A DNA stretch of 64,000 bases from Salegentibacter sp. Hel_I_6 (GCF_000745315.1 NZ_JQNQ01000001.1:620001-684000), one strand, 5' to 3'; positions 23,913 through 33,394 are shown, numbered from the stretch's first letter. Numbers and translations are program-made. The notes: generated by a model not told the origin, from the letters alone.

Positions 23913-25400
23913 ATGAGCATAACTATAGAAAATATTCTCTTAATTGGCTCTCTTTTGTTGTTTATAAGTATTCTTGCCGGAAAAACTTCATACCGTTTTG
24001 GAGTACCTACTTTGGTACTTTTTCTTACTGTAGGTATTCTTTCAGGCTCTGAAGGAATTGGCGGTATTTATTTTAACGATCCTCAACTCGCTCAATTTAT
24101 AGGAATTGTCGCGCTTAATTTTATTTTATTTTCCGGGGGCCTGGACACCAGCTGGAAAACCATAAAACCGGTGATGTGGCAGGGAATTTCCCTTTCCATT
24201 CTTGGCGTCCTGTTCACAGCAGTAAGCGTGGGGGTTTTTGTATGGTATATTACAGATTTCACAATTTATGAAGGCTTATTACTTGGCGCTATTGTGTCTT
24301 CTACAGATGCAGCGGCGGTTTTTTCTATTTTGCGATCTAAAAACCTTGCATTAAAATCAAATTTAAGGCCCACCCTCGAGCTGGAAAGTGGTAGTAACGA
24401 CCCTATGGCCTACTTTCTTACTATTGCCTTTTTAGGCCTGGTAGTAAATCAGGATAAAAGTATTTACAGCATAATCCCCTTATTTTTTCAGCAAATTCTA
24501 ATTGGTGCTGCGCTTGGATTTATCTTCGGAAAATTAAGCCGACTTGTAATTAATAGAATAAAATTAGATTTTGAAGGATTATATCCCGTACTGGCAATCG
24601 CACTAATGTTTATTGTTTTTTCTGCAACAGATGCTATGGGAGGAAATGGATTTTTAGCTGTTTACCTTAGTGGAGTTTATCTTGGTAACCACGATATTAT
24701 TCACAAGAAAACTATCATGCGCATGTTTGATGGGCTAGCCTGGTTAATGCAAATTGTATTATTCCTTACCCTGGGCTTGCTTGTCTATCCGTCGCATATA
24801 GTTCCGGTAATTGGAGTTGGTATATTTATTTCTGTATTTCTTATTTTTATCGCAAGACCCTTAGGCGTTTTTTTAAGTTTAAGTTTCTTTAAAATGAAAA
24901 TGCGTCGGCGTTGGTACGTTTCCTGGGTTGGACTTCGTGGTGCCGTTCCTATTGTTTTTGCTACCTATCCCCTACTCGCCGGTATTGAAAAGGCAGATAT
25001 GATTTTCAATATCGTATTTTTTGTTTCTCTAACATCGGTGCTTATTCAGGGTACCACATTATCTGTAGTAGCAAAATGGCTACACGTAGCTTTGCCGATG
25101 AAAGCAAAACAGAAATCACCGGTGGATGCTTTTATGGCCGATGGAGCTAAATCTTTCTTAAGGGAAATCAATATTCCAGAGCATAATCATTCTGTAGGAA
25201 AAAGAATTGTTGAACTTCATTTTCCCAAAAAAGCTATTATTGCTATGATTTCACGAGACGATCAATTCATTACTCCTAATGGCAATACTGTAATTGAAGC
25301 CAATGATATGCTGGTCGTTTTAACCGAAGATCACAATACGATGGAGGGTGTATACGAATCTCTTAATATAGCGCCGGAATTAGAAGAAATATCAGACTGA
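23913..25400 (+). CDS. Potassium/proton antiporter (CPA1, NhaP2/CvrA type)
   Basis: A 495-residue cation:proton antiporter with about 12 membrane segments in residues 1-390. The A-x-x-S-S-T-D-A-A-A segment (about 128-138) and L-E-S-G-S-N-D-P-M-A (about 153-162) carry the ion-site Asp residues expected of NhaP proteins. A C-terminal cytosolic RCK_C/TrkA-C domain (about 410-490) suggests regulation by a small ligand or nucleotide. It would export K+ or Na+ for H+ across the inner membrane. Its 3' end overlaps that of the converging kmo gene by 9 nt. Confidence 0.9.
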   Translation: MSITIENILLIGSLLLFISILAGKTSYRFGVPTLVLFLTVGILSGSEGIGGIYFNDPQLAQFIGIVALNFILFSGGLDTSWKTIKPVMWQGISLSILGVLFTAVSVGVFVWYITDFTIYEGLLLGAIVSSTDAAAVFSILRSKNLALKSNLRPTLELESGSNDPMAYFLTIAFLGLVVNQDKSIYSIIPLFFQQILIGAALGFIFGKLSRLVINRIKLDFEGLYPVLAIALMFIVFSATDAMGGNGFLAVYLSGVYLGNHDIIHKKTIMRMFDGLAWLMQIVLFLTLGLLVYPSHIVPVIGVGIFISVFLIFIARPLGVFLSLSFFKMKMRRRWYVSWVGLRGAVPIVFATYPLLAGIEKADMIFNIVFFVSLTSVLIQGTTLSVVAKWLHVALPMKAKQKSPVDAFMADGAKSFLREINIPEHNHSVGKRIVELHFPKKAIIAMISRDDQFITPNGNTVIEANDMLVVLTEDHNTMEGVYESLNIAPELEEISD

Positions 25401-26771
25401 AAAAATAGGTTTTTTATCCAATAATTTTAAGATCATATTTTCAACTTCGGCAGAATCCCATTTTTTCTCAATTTCCTGAATTTCCATTACCTCATCCATA
25501 ATTTTTCGCTGATAATCTCCAATTGCCAAAGCTTCAGCATAAGGCTTATCTGAAAACGTAACCCTCGAGTAAAGAGGCACCCAGGTTTCAGGATGTTTAT
25601 TAGAGAACCAATTCTCTATTTTCTTCCTTAGTAAAAAATCAGGATCGGCAGTTTTACTGCTCATTTCTACAAAATTGCGGTAACTAAGTTCGGCGATAGC
25701 ATCAGCATTTGGTTTCCGGGCTTTTTGATATTCCTCAAAAATTCGTTCCCAATCGTCTCCGTGCTTTTTCATTTTCTGACTTAAAACCAAAATATCTTCA
25801 AAACCGGCATTCATTCCCTGACCATAAAATGGCACAATAGCATGCGCTGAATCCCCAACCAAAGTAACTTTTTCCCAATAAGACCAGGGAAAACATTTAA
25901 TGGTTACCATGCTACTGGTTGGGTTTCTAAAGAAATCCCGCTTTAGGTTTTCAATCTCGTGGTTTATATCGGGAAAATGCTTTTCAAAAAATGCGGTTGC
26001 CTGAGTCTCTGTCTTTATACTTTCAAAAGAATTTTCCCCTTCAAAAGGCATAAATAAGGTGCAGGTAAAACTGCCGTCTAAATTTGGCATTGCAATAAGC
26101 ATAAATTCTCCTCGCGGCCAAATATGAAAAGAGGCGTTATCCAGCTTATGGCTGCCATCTTCATTAGGAGCAATACTCAATTCTTTATAACCCACATCAA
26201 TAAAATCTTGTGAGTAATTAAATCGGCTTTGTCTTTGCATTTTATGCCGAACACGGGAAAAAGCACCATCTGCTCCAAAAATAAGGTCAAATTGATATTC
26301 TTTCCACTCCCCTTTTTCACTTTCGCCGGTATATAATTTGGCTTCAGCCATATCAATATCCCAAACTTTTTCTTCAAATCTAAACTTAGCGCCGGCATCT
26401 TCTGCCAGGGTGATCATTTTTCGATTTAAAACTCCGCGGGAAATAGAATAAATTGCTTCCTCTTCCTTTCCGTATTTTTGGAAATAAAGCGGTTTATCAT
26501 TTACGTGCATCGCCCTTTTATCTAAAGGTAGTGCCAGTTTTTTTATCTCTTTCTCAATGCCTACCGCCCTTAAAGATTTCCAGCCACGATTAGACATGGC
26601 CAGGTTTATGGAACGGCCAGAAAATTCAACTTTTCTTACATCTTTTCTCCGATCAAAAACCTCAACCTCATGTCCTGCTTTTCGAAGATATATAGCGAGT
26701 AAAGATCCAACCAATCCTGAGCCTACAATGGCGATTTTCTTTGGTGTTTGCATAAAGGGATTACCGTTCAT
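25392..26771 (-). CDS. kmo: Kynurenine 3-monooxygenase
   Basis: A 459-residue FAD monooxygenase (group A). The N-terminal dinucleotide fold is A-I-V-G-S-G-L-V-G-S. The family's D-R-R and R-S-I-N-L-A-M-S-N-R-G follow, and the second FAD motif is L-V-G-D-S-A-H-A-I-V-P-F-Y-G-Q-G-M-N-A-G-F-E. It hydroxylates kynurenine to 3-hydroxykynurenine with NADPH and O2. Kynureninase is encoded about 9 kb away at 35167-36441 on the same strand. A start at the internal ATG 26753 (M-Q-T-P-K-K) is as likely as the one shown. Confidence 0.92.
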   Translation of the reverse strand: MNGNPFMQTPKKIAIVGSGLVGSLLAIYLRKAGHEVEVFDRRKDVRKVEFSGRSINLAMSNRGWKSLRAVGIEKEIKKLALPLDKRAMHVNDKPLYFQKYGKEEEAIYSISRGVLNRKMITLAEDAGAKFRFEEKVWDIDMAEAKLYTGESEKGEWKEYQFDLIFGADGAFSRVRHKMQRQSRFNYSQDFIDVGYKELSIAPNEDGSHKLDNASFHIWPRGEFMLIAMPNLDGSFTCTLFMPFEGENSFESIKTETQATAFFEKHFPDINHEIENLKRDFFRNPTSSMVTIKCFPWSYWEKVTLVGDSAHAIVPFYGQGMNAGFEDILVLSQKMKKHGDDWERIFEEYQKARKPNADAIAELSYRNFVEMSSKTADPDFLLRKKIENWFSNKHPETWVPLYSRVTFSDKPYAEALAIGDYQRKIMDEVMEIQEIEKKWDSAEVENMILKLLDKKPIFSV

Positions 26772-26942
26772 TCTCTAAAAAAGATAAAGTTAACTTTTAG
26801 AAAATGTATTTTAAGTTACGAAAATACTTATTTCTACTGACTTTAGCCATTCTTACCGGGCTTAAGGAAAACCTATTTACCATTTAATTAACAGCCTTTG
26901 CGAATTGCTTACTTTAAATTTATTATTAAAACAACTTAAATT

Positions 26943-28055
26943 ATGGATGAGAATCAAGAGCTCTTAAAATCGGTAACTATTGGTGATTTGGAGTTAAAAA
27001 ACCGGGTGATTATGGCACCGATGACGCGTAATCGCGCTGATAATAAAGAAAATACTCCAACTGAATTACATGCTGAATATTATGCGCAACGTTCCAGTGC
27101 CGGACTTATAATTTCTGAAGGTTCACAAATTTCTGAAGCTGCGGTAGGTTATATTAATACCCCAGGAATCCATACCGAAAATCAGGTTCAAGGCTGGCAA
27201 AAAGTTACCACTGCAGTTCACGAAAATGACGGTAAAATTTTTTTACAATTATGGCATTGTGGTCGCATCTCTCATCCTAAATTTCACTCAGGGGAGAAAC
27301 CTCTGGCTCCAAGTGCTGTAAACCCCAATACCCAGGCTTACACACCAGATGGTTTTGAGGATACAGTAGAACCACAGGCTATGAGTCTTGCTGATATTAA
27401 GCAAACAGTGCTCGATTTTAAACACGCTGCCGAAAATGCTAAGAATGCAGGTTTTGACGGGGTTGAGATACATTCATCTAATGGCTATCTTATTCATCAA
27501 TTTTTCAATAAAAAAGCCAATGTTAGAACCGATGATTATGGTGGAAGTATCCCAAACCGAGCACGTTTCTTTTTTGATGTATTGGAAGCAGTAAGTGAGG
27601 TATGGCCCGAAAACAGGATTGGCATAAGATTAAATCCTTCTCTAAATGATGCCTTTGGAATAAAGGCCACAGAAGAAACCATTCCTACTTTTGATTATGT
27701 AGTAGAAAAATTAAATGCTTATGATCTTTCTTATTTACACCTATCGGAGCCATTTACAGATATAAGTAAAATTGATTATCTACAACCAAACATCGCAAAA
27801 CACTACCGCCCTATTTATAAAGGGAAGCTAATAATAAATGCAGGATTTGATCAGGAGTCTGGGAATAAAGTTATTGCGGAAGGCAATGCAGATATGGTTT
27901 CCTTTGCGAAATTATTTATTTCTAATCCAGATCTTCCCGAACGTTTTGCATTGAATGCACCTATTGCCGAATGGGATGAGGACACGTTCTACACCCCGGG
28001 TGCTAAAGGATATACCGATTATTCAAAATATGAACCAGCGAAGTCGGAATCCTGA
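26943..28055 (+). CDS. Old Yellow Enzyme family alkene reductase (NemA-like)
   Basis: A 370-residue FMN TIM-barrel flavoprotein. Blocks seen: N-R-V-I-M-A-P-M-T-R near the start, S-E-G-S-Q-I-S, L-Q-L-W-H-C-G-R, then the substrate-binding H-S-S-N-G-Y-L-I-H-Q-F, N-x-R-T-D-D-Y-G-G-S, and N-A-G-F-D near the C-terminus. The usual H-x-x-N pair is H-S-S-N here. It reduces activated C=C bonds or nitro-esters with NAD(P)H; the physiological substrate is unknown. Monocistronic. Confidence 0.92.
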   Translation: MDENQELLKSVTIGDLELKNRVIMAPMTRNRADNKENTPTELHAEYYAQRSSAGLIISEGSQISEAAVGYINTPGIHTENQVQGWQKVTTAVHENDGKIFLQLWHCGRISHPKFHSGEKPLAPSAVNPNTQAYTPDGFEDTVEPQAMSLADIKQTVLDFKHAAENAKNAGFDGVEIHSSNGYLIHQFFNKKANVRTDDYGGSIPNRARFFFDVLEAVSEVWPENRIGIRLNPSLNDAFGIKATEETIPTFDYVVEKLNAYDLSYLHLSEPFTDISKIDYLQPNIAKHYRPIYKGKLIINAGFDQESGNKVIAEGNADMVSFAKLFISNPDLPERFALNAPIAEWDEDTFYTPGAKGYTDYSKYEPAKSES

Positions 28056-28156
28056 AATTCATAATTTTAGATTAAAAGTCCTTAAAACAGGGTTAATTGA
28101 AATAGCGCTTTTGTAGGAATAAAGTAAATTTATTCATAAACAAAAAAACAGAAAAA

Positions 28157-28402
28157 ATGGACGAGTCGAAAATTGAACAAATGAGGTCTACATTAAATAA
28201 ACTGGAAGACATTAAAAATAGCCAGGAAAGCATTATTGATAAAATAAATCACGTGATTACCGATCTATTTGAGCATCCAGACAAAGAACTGGAAAAAGCT
28301 ATGAATGATGCGCACCAAAAATCTTCTGATAATGTTGATGCGGTACGTGAAGCTATGGAAGAATATGAAATGAGAATCAATAAACTGGAAAATCAGGGCT
28401 AA
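28157..28402 (+). CDS. Small soluble helical protein, unknown
   Basis: An 81-residue, Met/Glu/Lys-rich protein predicted to be almost all helix, with heptad-like spacing in the first 35 residues and a second helix at 60-80. There is no signal or membrane segment. I recognise no family. It is short but has a good initiation context and a strong hairpin after it, so it is probably real. Confidence 0.55.
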   Translation: MDESKIEQMRSTLNKLEDIKNSQESIIDKINHVITDLFEHPDKELEKAMNDAHQKSSDNVDAVREAMEEYEMRINKLENQG

Positions 28403-28437
28403 TCAATTTATAAAGAAAAGCTAAGGCTTAAGGTCTT

Positions 28438-28515
28438 AAGGTGACTAAAACATAAATTTGTCAAAGAAGGAATTTATCTTCAGCCAGACAATTTTAGTTT
28501 TAGTCACCTTTTTTT
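28438..28515 (+). terminator. Long inverted repeat with T-tract directly before the flavin reductase gene
   Basis: A perfect 14-bp repeat (28438-28451 with 28497-28510) extends inward, with one bulge and one mismatch, to TAAATTTGTC/GACAATTTTA. It is followed by seven T. The T-tract ends only 10 nt before the ATG at 28526. A TAAATTTG (-7-like, 28453-28460) lies on the 5' arm. It acts as a terminator for the upstream gene or as an attenuator for the downstream one. Confidence 0.7.
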
Positions 28516-28525
28516 ATTTAATTCT

Positions 28526-29176
28526 ATGGAACATATTACTTCAGCAGCAATCTCAGAAATGGAAAAAATTTTCCGTTTAAATCTTATTAATAGTGTTACT
28601 GGTTATAAATCGGCTAACTTAATCGCCACAAAATCGGCAGAAAAAGGTGCCAACGTTGCGGTTTTTAGCTCGGTTACCCATTTAGGGAGTAATCCTGCCC
28701 TTCTTGGTTTTATAACCCGGCCTACCAAAGATGTTCCCAGAAACACCTATAAGAATATTAAAGAGAATAATTATTTTACGGTGAATCATATTCAAAAGGA
28801 TATGATTGAAAGCGCGCATCAAACCGCAGCAAAATATGGCGAGGAGATTTCCGAATTTCAAAAAACAGGCTTGGAAGAAGAATATCTTGATAACTTTTTT
28901 GCGCCTTATGTAAAACAATCTACTGTAAAACTGGGTTGTAAATTTGTAAATGAATATTACATCAAAGAAAACGATACGGTGATGGTAATTGGGGCTATTG
29001 AACATATTTATTTTGATGAAAGTATACAAACTCCAGATGGATGGTTGCGATTGGATGATGCAGAAACTGTCGCTATAAACGGATTAGATGGTTATTCACT
29101 TCCCACATTACTGGACAGGTTTCATTACGCCAGACCTGGACAGGAAATAAAATCGTTTTTTAAAAAAGAAGATTAA
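28526..29176 (+). CDS. Flavin reductase / FMN-binding split-barrel protein
   Basis: A 216-residue split-barrel flavoprotein of the flavin-reductase-like family. It shows N-L-I-A-T-K-S near residues 31-37, N-V-A-V-F-S-S-V-T-H-L-G-S-N-P, and the R-P-T-K-D-V-P-R-N-T-Y turn, then a C-terminal half with E-H-I-Y-F-D. It could supply reduced flavin to partner oxygenases or reduce a substrate directly. It directly precedes the DUF2256 and cryptochrome genes (3-nt gap), which suggests one transcript and a link between flavin supply and the photolyases. Confidence 0.85.
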   Translation: MEHITSAAISEMEKIFRLNLINSVTGYKSANLIATKSAEKGANVAVFSSVTHLGSNPALLGFITRPTKDVPRNTYKNIKENNYFTVNHIQKDMIESAHQTAAKYGEEISEFQKTGLEEEYLDNFFAPYVKQSTVKLGCKFVNEYYIKENDTVMVIGAIEHIYFDESIQTPDGWLRLDDAETVAINGLDGYSLPTLLDRFHYARPGQEIKSFFKKED

Positions 29177-29179
29177 TTG

Positions 29180-29317
29180 ATGAAAACGGTAAAGAAATCT
29201 AATTTGCCGGAAAAAATATGTCCTGTTTGCCAAAAGCCCTTTAAGTGGCGCAAGAAATGGGAAAAGAATTGGCCAACAGTAATTTATTGTAGTGAAAAAT
29301 GCAGAAGAAATAAATAA
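29180..29317 (+). CDS. DUF2256 small zinc-finger-like protein
   Basis: A 45-residue protein. It has I-C-P-V-C-Q-K-P-F-K-W-R-K-K-W and then Y-C-S-E-K-C-R-R, i.e. two C-x-x-C/C-x3-C pairs that match DUF2256. The gene overlaps the cryptochrome start by one base (TAATG) and follows the flavin reductase by 3 nt. DUF2256 genes are repeatedly found beside DASH cryptochromes and photolyases, so a supporting role, for example nucleic-acid or protein binding, is inferred. Confidence 0.85.
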   Translation: MKTVKKSNLPEKICPVCQKPFKWRKKWEKNWPTVIYCSEKCRRNK

Positions 29318-30612
29318 TGAATACAGGGTTAGTTTGGTTTCAAAACAATTTACGCAGTAAAGATAATTTACCATTATCTCAAGCCTTCAAAGAACATGAA
29401 CAGGTAATTGCCATTTATTTTTTTGATCCCCGGCAATTTAAAGTTACCGAATTTGGCTTTAGAAAGACCGGTAAATTTCGTGCTAAATTCTTACTTGAAA
29501 CCATTGCTGAACTAAAAGAAAATCTCGCTGAATTAAATATTCCGCTATTCATTTACCACGATACACCGGAAAGAAAACTTCCAAAATTTCTTCAGGAAAA
29601 TAACATTTCAAGCATTTATCTTCAGAAAGAATGGACCAGTGAGGAACAAAATTTACTGGAGAATGTAAAAAAGGAAATTCCAGAAAATATTCAGTTTAAT
29701 TCTTACTACGATCAGTTTTTATTTCATCCAGAAGATATTCCATATCCGAGTTACCACGAAGTTCCAAAAGTTTTTACAGAATTTAGAAAAAAGTGCGAAG
29801 CCAAAGTTGTAATTAGAAACTGCACGCCAGCTCCGGAAGCTTTAAAACAAAAAAACTTCGATTTAAAAAACGAAACTAAAATTCCTGGACTAAAAGAACT
29901 GGGATTTGAAGATTTTACGCAAGATGAAAGAACCGCTTTTCCTTTTAAAGGTGGAGAAGATCAGGCGCAAAAAAGAATTCAGCAATATTTTTGGGAAACT
30001 AAAAAGCTTGCTGAATACAAAAAAACTCGCAACGGATTAATTGGTAAAAGTTATAGTTCAAAGCTTTCAGCCTGGCTGGCTAATGGGAGTATTTCAGCAA
30101 AACAAGTTTATTGGGAAGTCAAAAATTTTGAAAAAGAGATCACTAAAAATGAAGACACCTATTGGCTAATTTTTGAATTAATCTGGCGGGATTATTTTAA
30201 ATTCATTTCTTTAAAACACGGTGATAAAATATTTAAAATTGGTGGGATTTTAGAAAAAAACCTTGAATGGAATATTAGTAAAAAAGCGCTGGAGCAGTGG
30301 ATTTCTGGTGAAACTAAAGAGCCCTTTGTTAATGCTAATATGAAAGAAATTGCCGCTACCGGGTTTATGAGTAATCGGGGACGCCAAAATGTGGGAAGTT
30401 ACTGGGCCAAAGAATTAAAACAGGATTGGCGGGTTGGAGCCGCATATTTTGAAAGTTTGCTAATAGATTACGATGTGCATAGTAACTGGGGAAACTGGAT
30501 GTATAACAGCGGTGTTGGGAACGACCCGCGAGATAGAAAATTCAATATAAAACGCCAGGCTGAACGCTACGATCCAGACCAAAAATTCCAGGAATTATGG
30601 CTGAAAGATTAA
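29317..30612 (+). CDS. DASH-family cryptochrome/photolyase
   Basis: A 431-residue cryptochrome. The N-terminal alpha/beta antenna domain starts T-G-L-V-W-F-Q-N-N-L-R, the typical DASH opening. The FAD domain shows S-S-K-L-S-A-W-L-A-N-G-S-I-S, E-L-I-W-R-D-Y-F-K-F, G-F-M-S-N-R-G-R-Q-N and D-Y-D-V-H-S-N-W-G-N-W. It binds FAD and probably a folate, and is expected to repair cyclobutane dimers, mainly in single-stranded DNA, or to sense blue light. It overlaps the next gene by 16 nt. Confidence 0.93.
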   Translation: MNTGLVWFQNNLRSKDNLPLSQAFKEHEQVIAIYFFDPRQFKVTEFGFRKTGKFRAKFLLETIAELKENLAELNIPLFIYHDTPERKLPKFLQENNISSIYLQKEWTSEEQNLLENVKKEIPENIQFNSYYDQFLFHPEDIPYPSYHEVPKVFTEFRKKCEAKVVIRNCTPAPEALKQKNFDLKNETKIPGLKELGFEDFTQDERTAFPFKGGEDQAQKRIQQYFWETKKLAEYKKTRNGLIGKSYSSKLSAWLANGSISAKQVYWEVKNFEKEITKNEDTYWLIFELIWRDYFKFISLKHGDKIFKIGGILEKNLEWNISKKALEQWISGETKEPFVNANMKEIAATGFMSNRGRQNVGSYWAKELKQDWRVGAAYFESLLIDYDVHSNWGNWMYNSGVGNDPRDRKFNIKRQAERYDPDQKFQELWLKD

Positions 30613-32144
30613 GAACCTTGAGATTGATCCTGGGAGACCAGCTTAATCACCATCACAAGTGGTTTAAGGAAGAACAGGATAATATAAGCTACGTATTTAT
30701 GGAAATGCGTCAGGAAACCGACTATGTAATGCATCACATTCAAAAAGTAGTTGGTTTTTTTAGCGCGATGCGCAATTTTGCCAAACATTTAATAGAGCGT
30801 GAACACGAAGTGATTTATCTTAAGATAAACGATAAAAAAAACGAACAAACCTTACCCGAAAATCTGAAACAGTTAATTTCAGAGTATAAAATTGAAAAGT
30901 TTGAATATCAACTTCCCGATGAATTTCGCCTTGATCTTCAACTAAAAGATTTTTGCAAAGAATTATCTATAGAAACTGAGGCTTACGATACAGAGCATTT
31001 TCTTACTTCCAGAGAAGACCTTAGCAATTTTTATAAAGGAAAAAAGCAAATGACCATGGAATATTTTTACCGCGATATGCGTAAAAAATATGATGTCCTA
31101 ATGGTGAATACAAAAGATCCAGAAGGTGGAAAATGGAATTTTGATAAATCTAATCGTAAAAAATGGACCGGTAAACCGGAAATTCCCCACGAACGGGGAT
31201 TTAGAAAAGACGTTTCAAAATTACTCGAGGAAATAGATGAAGCTGGTATTAAAACTTTTGGAAATATTGAGGCCGAAAAATTCAACTGGTCAACCAGCCG
31301 GGAGGATTCGCTTTCGGTTTTAAATTATTTCTGTAAGAATCTACTTGTTCATTTTGGTGATTTTCAGGATGCTCTACATACAGAAGAGGCCTACTTATTT
31401 CATTCCAGATTGTCTTTTGCGCTCAACACAAAGATGTTGCATCCAAAAGAGGTAATAGATTCCGTAATTAGTCATTGGAGGGAAAACAAAGATGAAATAG
31501 ACATTTCCCAGGTAGAAGGTTTTGTTCGCCAAATATTAGGTTGGCGAGAATATATGCGCGGAATTTACTGGAAAGAAATGCCCGGTTATAAACAAAGCAA
31601 CAAACTGGATAATCAAAACCAATTACCCGATTTCTACTGGACCGCTAATACAAAAATGAACTGCCTGAAGCATAGTATTCAGCAAAGCCTGGATAATGCT
31701 TATGCGCATCACATTCAGCGTTTAATGATTACGGGAAATTATGCGCTGCTCACCCAAACTCACCCAGATGAAGTTGATGCCTGGTATCTTGGTATCTATA
31801 TAGACGCTATTGAATGGGTAGAAATCACCAATACCCGTGGAATGAGTCAATTTGCCGATGGTGGTATTGTCGCTACCAAACCTTATGTTTCTAGTGGTTC
31901 GTACATTAATAGAATGAGCAACTATTGTAAAGGTTGTCATTATGATGTAAAGAAAAAGACTGGTGAGAATGCCTGTCCGTTTAATAGTTTATACTGGAAT
32001 TTTTTAGATGACAAACGGGAGTTTTTTCAAAATAACCGAAGAATGTCTATGATGCTCAATATGCTAGAAAAGAGGCCTCAGGATGAATTAGTCAAGATTA
32101 AAGAACGTGCTAATACCATAATTCAGAATCCTCAAAATTTTTAA
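30597..32144 (+). CDS. FeS-containing bacterial cryptochrome/(6-4) photolyase (PhrB type)
   Basis: A 515-residue FeS-BCP protein. The N-terminus L-R-L-I-L-G-D-Q-L is typical of the group. Four cysteines follow the pattern C-x87-C-x2-C-x12-C: M-N-C-L-K, then Y-C-K-G-C, then N-A-C-P-F. The spacing matches the [4Fe-4S] ligands of Agrobacterium PhrB exactly. The FAD pocket carries I-T-G-N-Y-A-L-L and D-A-I-E-W-V-E. It is expected to repair (6-4) photoproducts using FAD, a lumazine-type antenna and light. It overlaps the DASH gene, so the two are translationally coupled. Confidence 0.93.
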   Translation: MAERLRTLRLILGDQLNHHHKWFKEEQDNISYVFMEMRQETDYVMHHIQKVVGFFSAMRNFAKHLIEREHEVIYLKINDKKNEQTLPENLKQLISEYKIEKFEYQLPDEFRLDLQLKDFCKELSIETEAYDTEHFLTSREDLSNFYKGKKQMTMEYFYRDMRKKYDVLMVNTKDPEGGKWNFDKSNRKKWTGKPEIPHERGFRKDVSKLLEEIDEAGIKTFGNIEAEKFNWSTSREDSLSVLNYFCKNLLVHFGDFQDALHTEEAYLFHSRLSFALNTKMLHPKEVIDSVISHWRENKDEIDISQVEGFVRQILGWREYMRGIYWKEMPGYKQSNKLDNQNQLPDFYWTANTKMNCLKHSIQQSLDNAYAHHIQRLMITGNYALLTQTHPDEVDAWYLGIYIDAIEWVEITNTRGMSQFADGGIVATKPYVSSGSYINRMSNYCKGCHYDVKKKTGENACPFNSLYWNFLDDKREFFQNNRRMSMMLNMLEKRPQDELVKIKERANTIIQNPQNF

Positions 32145-32351
32145 CATTCGAGTTAAACACTAGTTAAAACCTATTATTCCAAATCACTTATTCTATAAAT
32201 TCGTCTAGTAAAAAGGGAAATTCTCCCTGATAAAGTTTAGAAGACTGTAAAACAATTTGTTAGTTCTTTAGACTTTAGTAAAACAGGAATTTATTTATTA
32301 ACTTGTATAAACAATTAACCAAAGTAGCTTTGCTACTAAAAACCAACCAGT

Positions 32352-32507
32352 ATGAGAGATTTAGTATGGCTTATTGTAGTATTATTAGTAATAGGATGGC
32401 TTATTGGCTATTTTGCATTCCCAGATTTAGGAAGCATTATCCACATTTTAATTGTAGTAGCTGTAATCCTAATTTTGTATAAATTATTAACCGGACGTCG
32501 TCTGTAA
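32352..32507 (+). CDS. Lmo0937-like small membrane protein
   Basis: A 51-residue protein made of two hydrophobic helices around a short F-P-D-L-G loop, ending K-L-L-T-G-R-R-L. The pattern W-L-I-V-V ... I-G-W-L-I-G ... I-I-H-I-L-I-V matches the lmo0937-type family of tiny membrane proteins, often stress-linked. It stands alone between the photolyase operon and the SDR gene, with a good terminator just after it. Confidence 0.8.
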   Translation: MRDLVWLIVVLLVIGWLIGYFAFPDLGSIIHILIVVAVILILYKLLTGRRL

Positions 32508-32530
32508 TTAATAATTTAAGCGAATCTTCT

Positions 32531-32560
32531 AAACCCTTTGAATTTCTCAAAGGGTTTTTT
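32531..32560 (+). terminator. Terminator after the small membrane protein
   Basis: AAACCCTTTGA pairs with TCAAAGGGTTT around a five-base loop, followed by T residues. Confidence 0.85.
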
Positions 32561-32600
32561 ATTTTCATAAAGTTTTACCTTCGAATTAAAAATATACACT

Positions 32601-33359
32601 ATGTGGAATCTCAATAACAAATTTGCATTAATAACCGGTGGCACTAAAGGAATTGGAAAAGCTACTGCTCTTGAATTTTTAGAACTGGGAGCAGAAGTTC
32701 TTTTCACTTCAAGAACCCAGGAGGATATAGAATCGTTGCTAAATGAACTAGAAAAGTCTGGAAAAAAAGTTCACGGTCTCGTTGCCGATACAGCGGTTGC
32801 TAAAGACCGACAAAAAATCCATGATTTTATTAAAAATCAATGGGGAAAACTGGACGTTCTGGTAAATAATGCCGGGATAAATATCAGAAAAAAAGCGAAT
32901 GATTATTCTGAAGAAGAGTTTAGAAAAGTCCTGGAAATTAATCTTACTTCACCTTTTGAGCTAAGCCGAAAACTACACTCCCTTCTTTCAAAAAGTAAAA
33001 ATTCAAAAATTATAAATATAGCTTCTTCGGCTGCGATGCAGGATGTTGGTACCGGCACCCCCTATGCGATGTCTAAAGCAGGTTTACTTCAGCAAACTAG
33101 AAGTCTTGCTGTAGAATGGGCAAAAGATGGAATCCGCGTTAATTCGGTTTCTCCCTGGTTTACAGTTACACCACTTACCAAAGGGCTTTTAAGTGAAAGC
33201 GATAGAATGGATCCCATTATTAAAAGAACACCTTTAAAACGCGTTGCTGAAGCTAGTGAAATGGCTTCTATAATTGCTTTCCTGGCGATGGATAAATCTT
33301 CCTATATTACCGGGCAGAATATTGTGGCCGATGGTGGAATGAGCATTACTGCGATATAG
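32601..33359 (+). CDS. SDR family oxidoreductase (tropinone-reductase-like)
   Basis: A 252-residue classical short-chain dehydrogenase. It has the cofactor loop T-G-G-T-K-G-I-G near residues 14-21, the R after beta2 that favours NADPH, N-N-A-G-I, the catalytic S-S-A near 144 with Y-A-M-S-K (Y/K pair), and the C-terminal D-G-G-M-S-I. The substrate is unknown. Confidence 0.92.
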   Translation: MWNLNNKFALITGGTKGIGKATALEFLELGAEVLFTSRTQEDIESLLNELEKSGKKVHGLVADTAVAKDRQKIHDFIKNQWGKLDVLVNNAGINIRKKANDYSEEEFRKVLEINLTSPFELSRKLHSLLSKSKNSKIINIASSAAMQDVGTGTPYAMSKAGLLQQTRSLAVEWAKDGIRVNSVSPWFTVTPLTKGLLSESDRMDPIIKRTPLKRVAEASEMASIIAFLAMDKSSYITGQNIVADGGMSITAI

Positions 33360-33394
33360 AGAGAGTTTTTGTATCTTTAAAGAAAACCAAAAGA

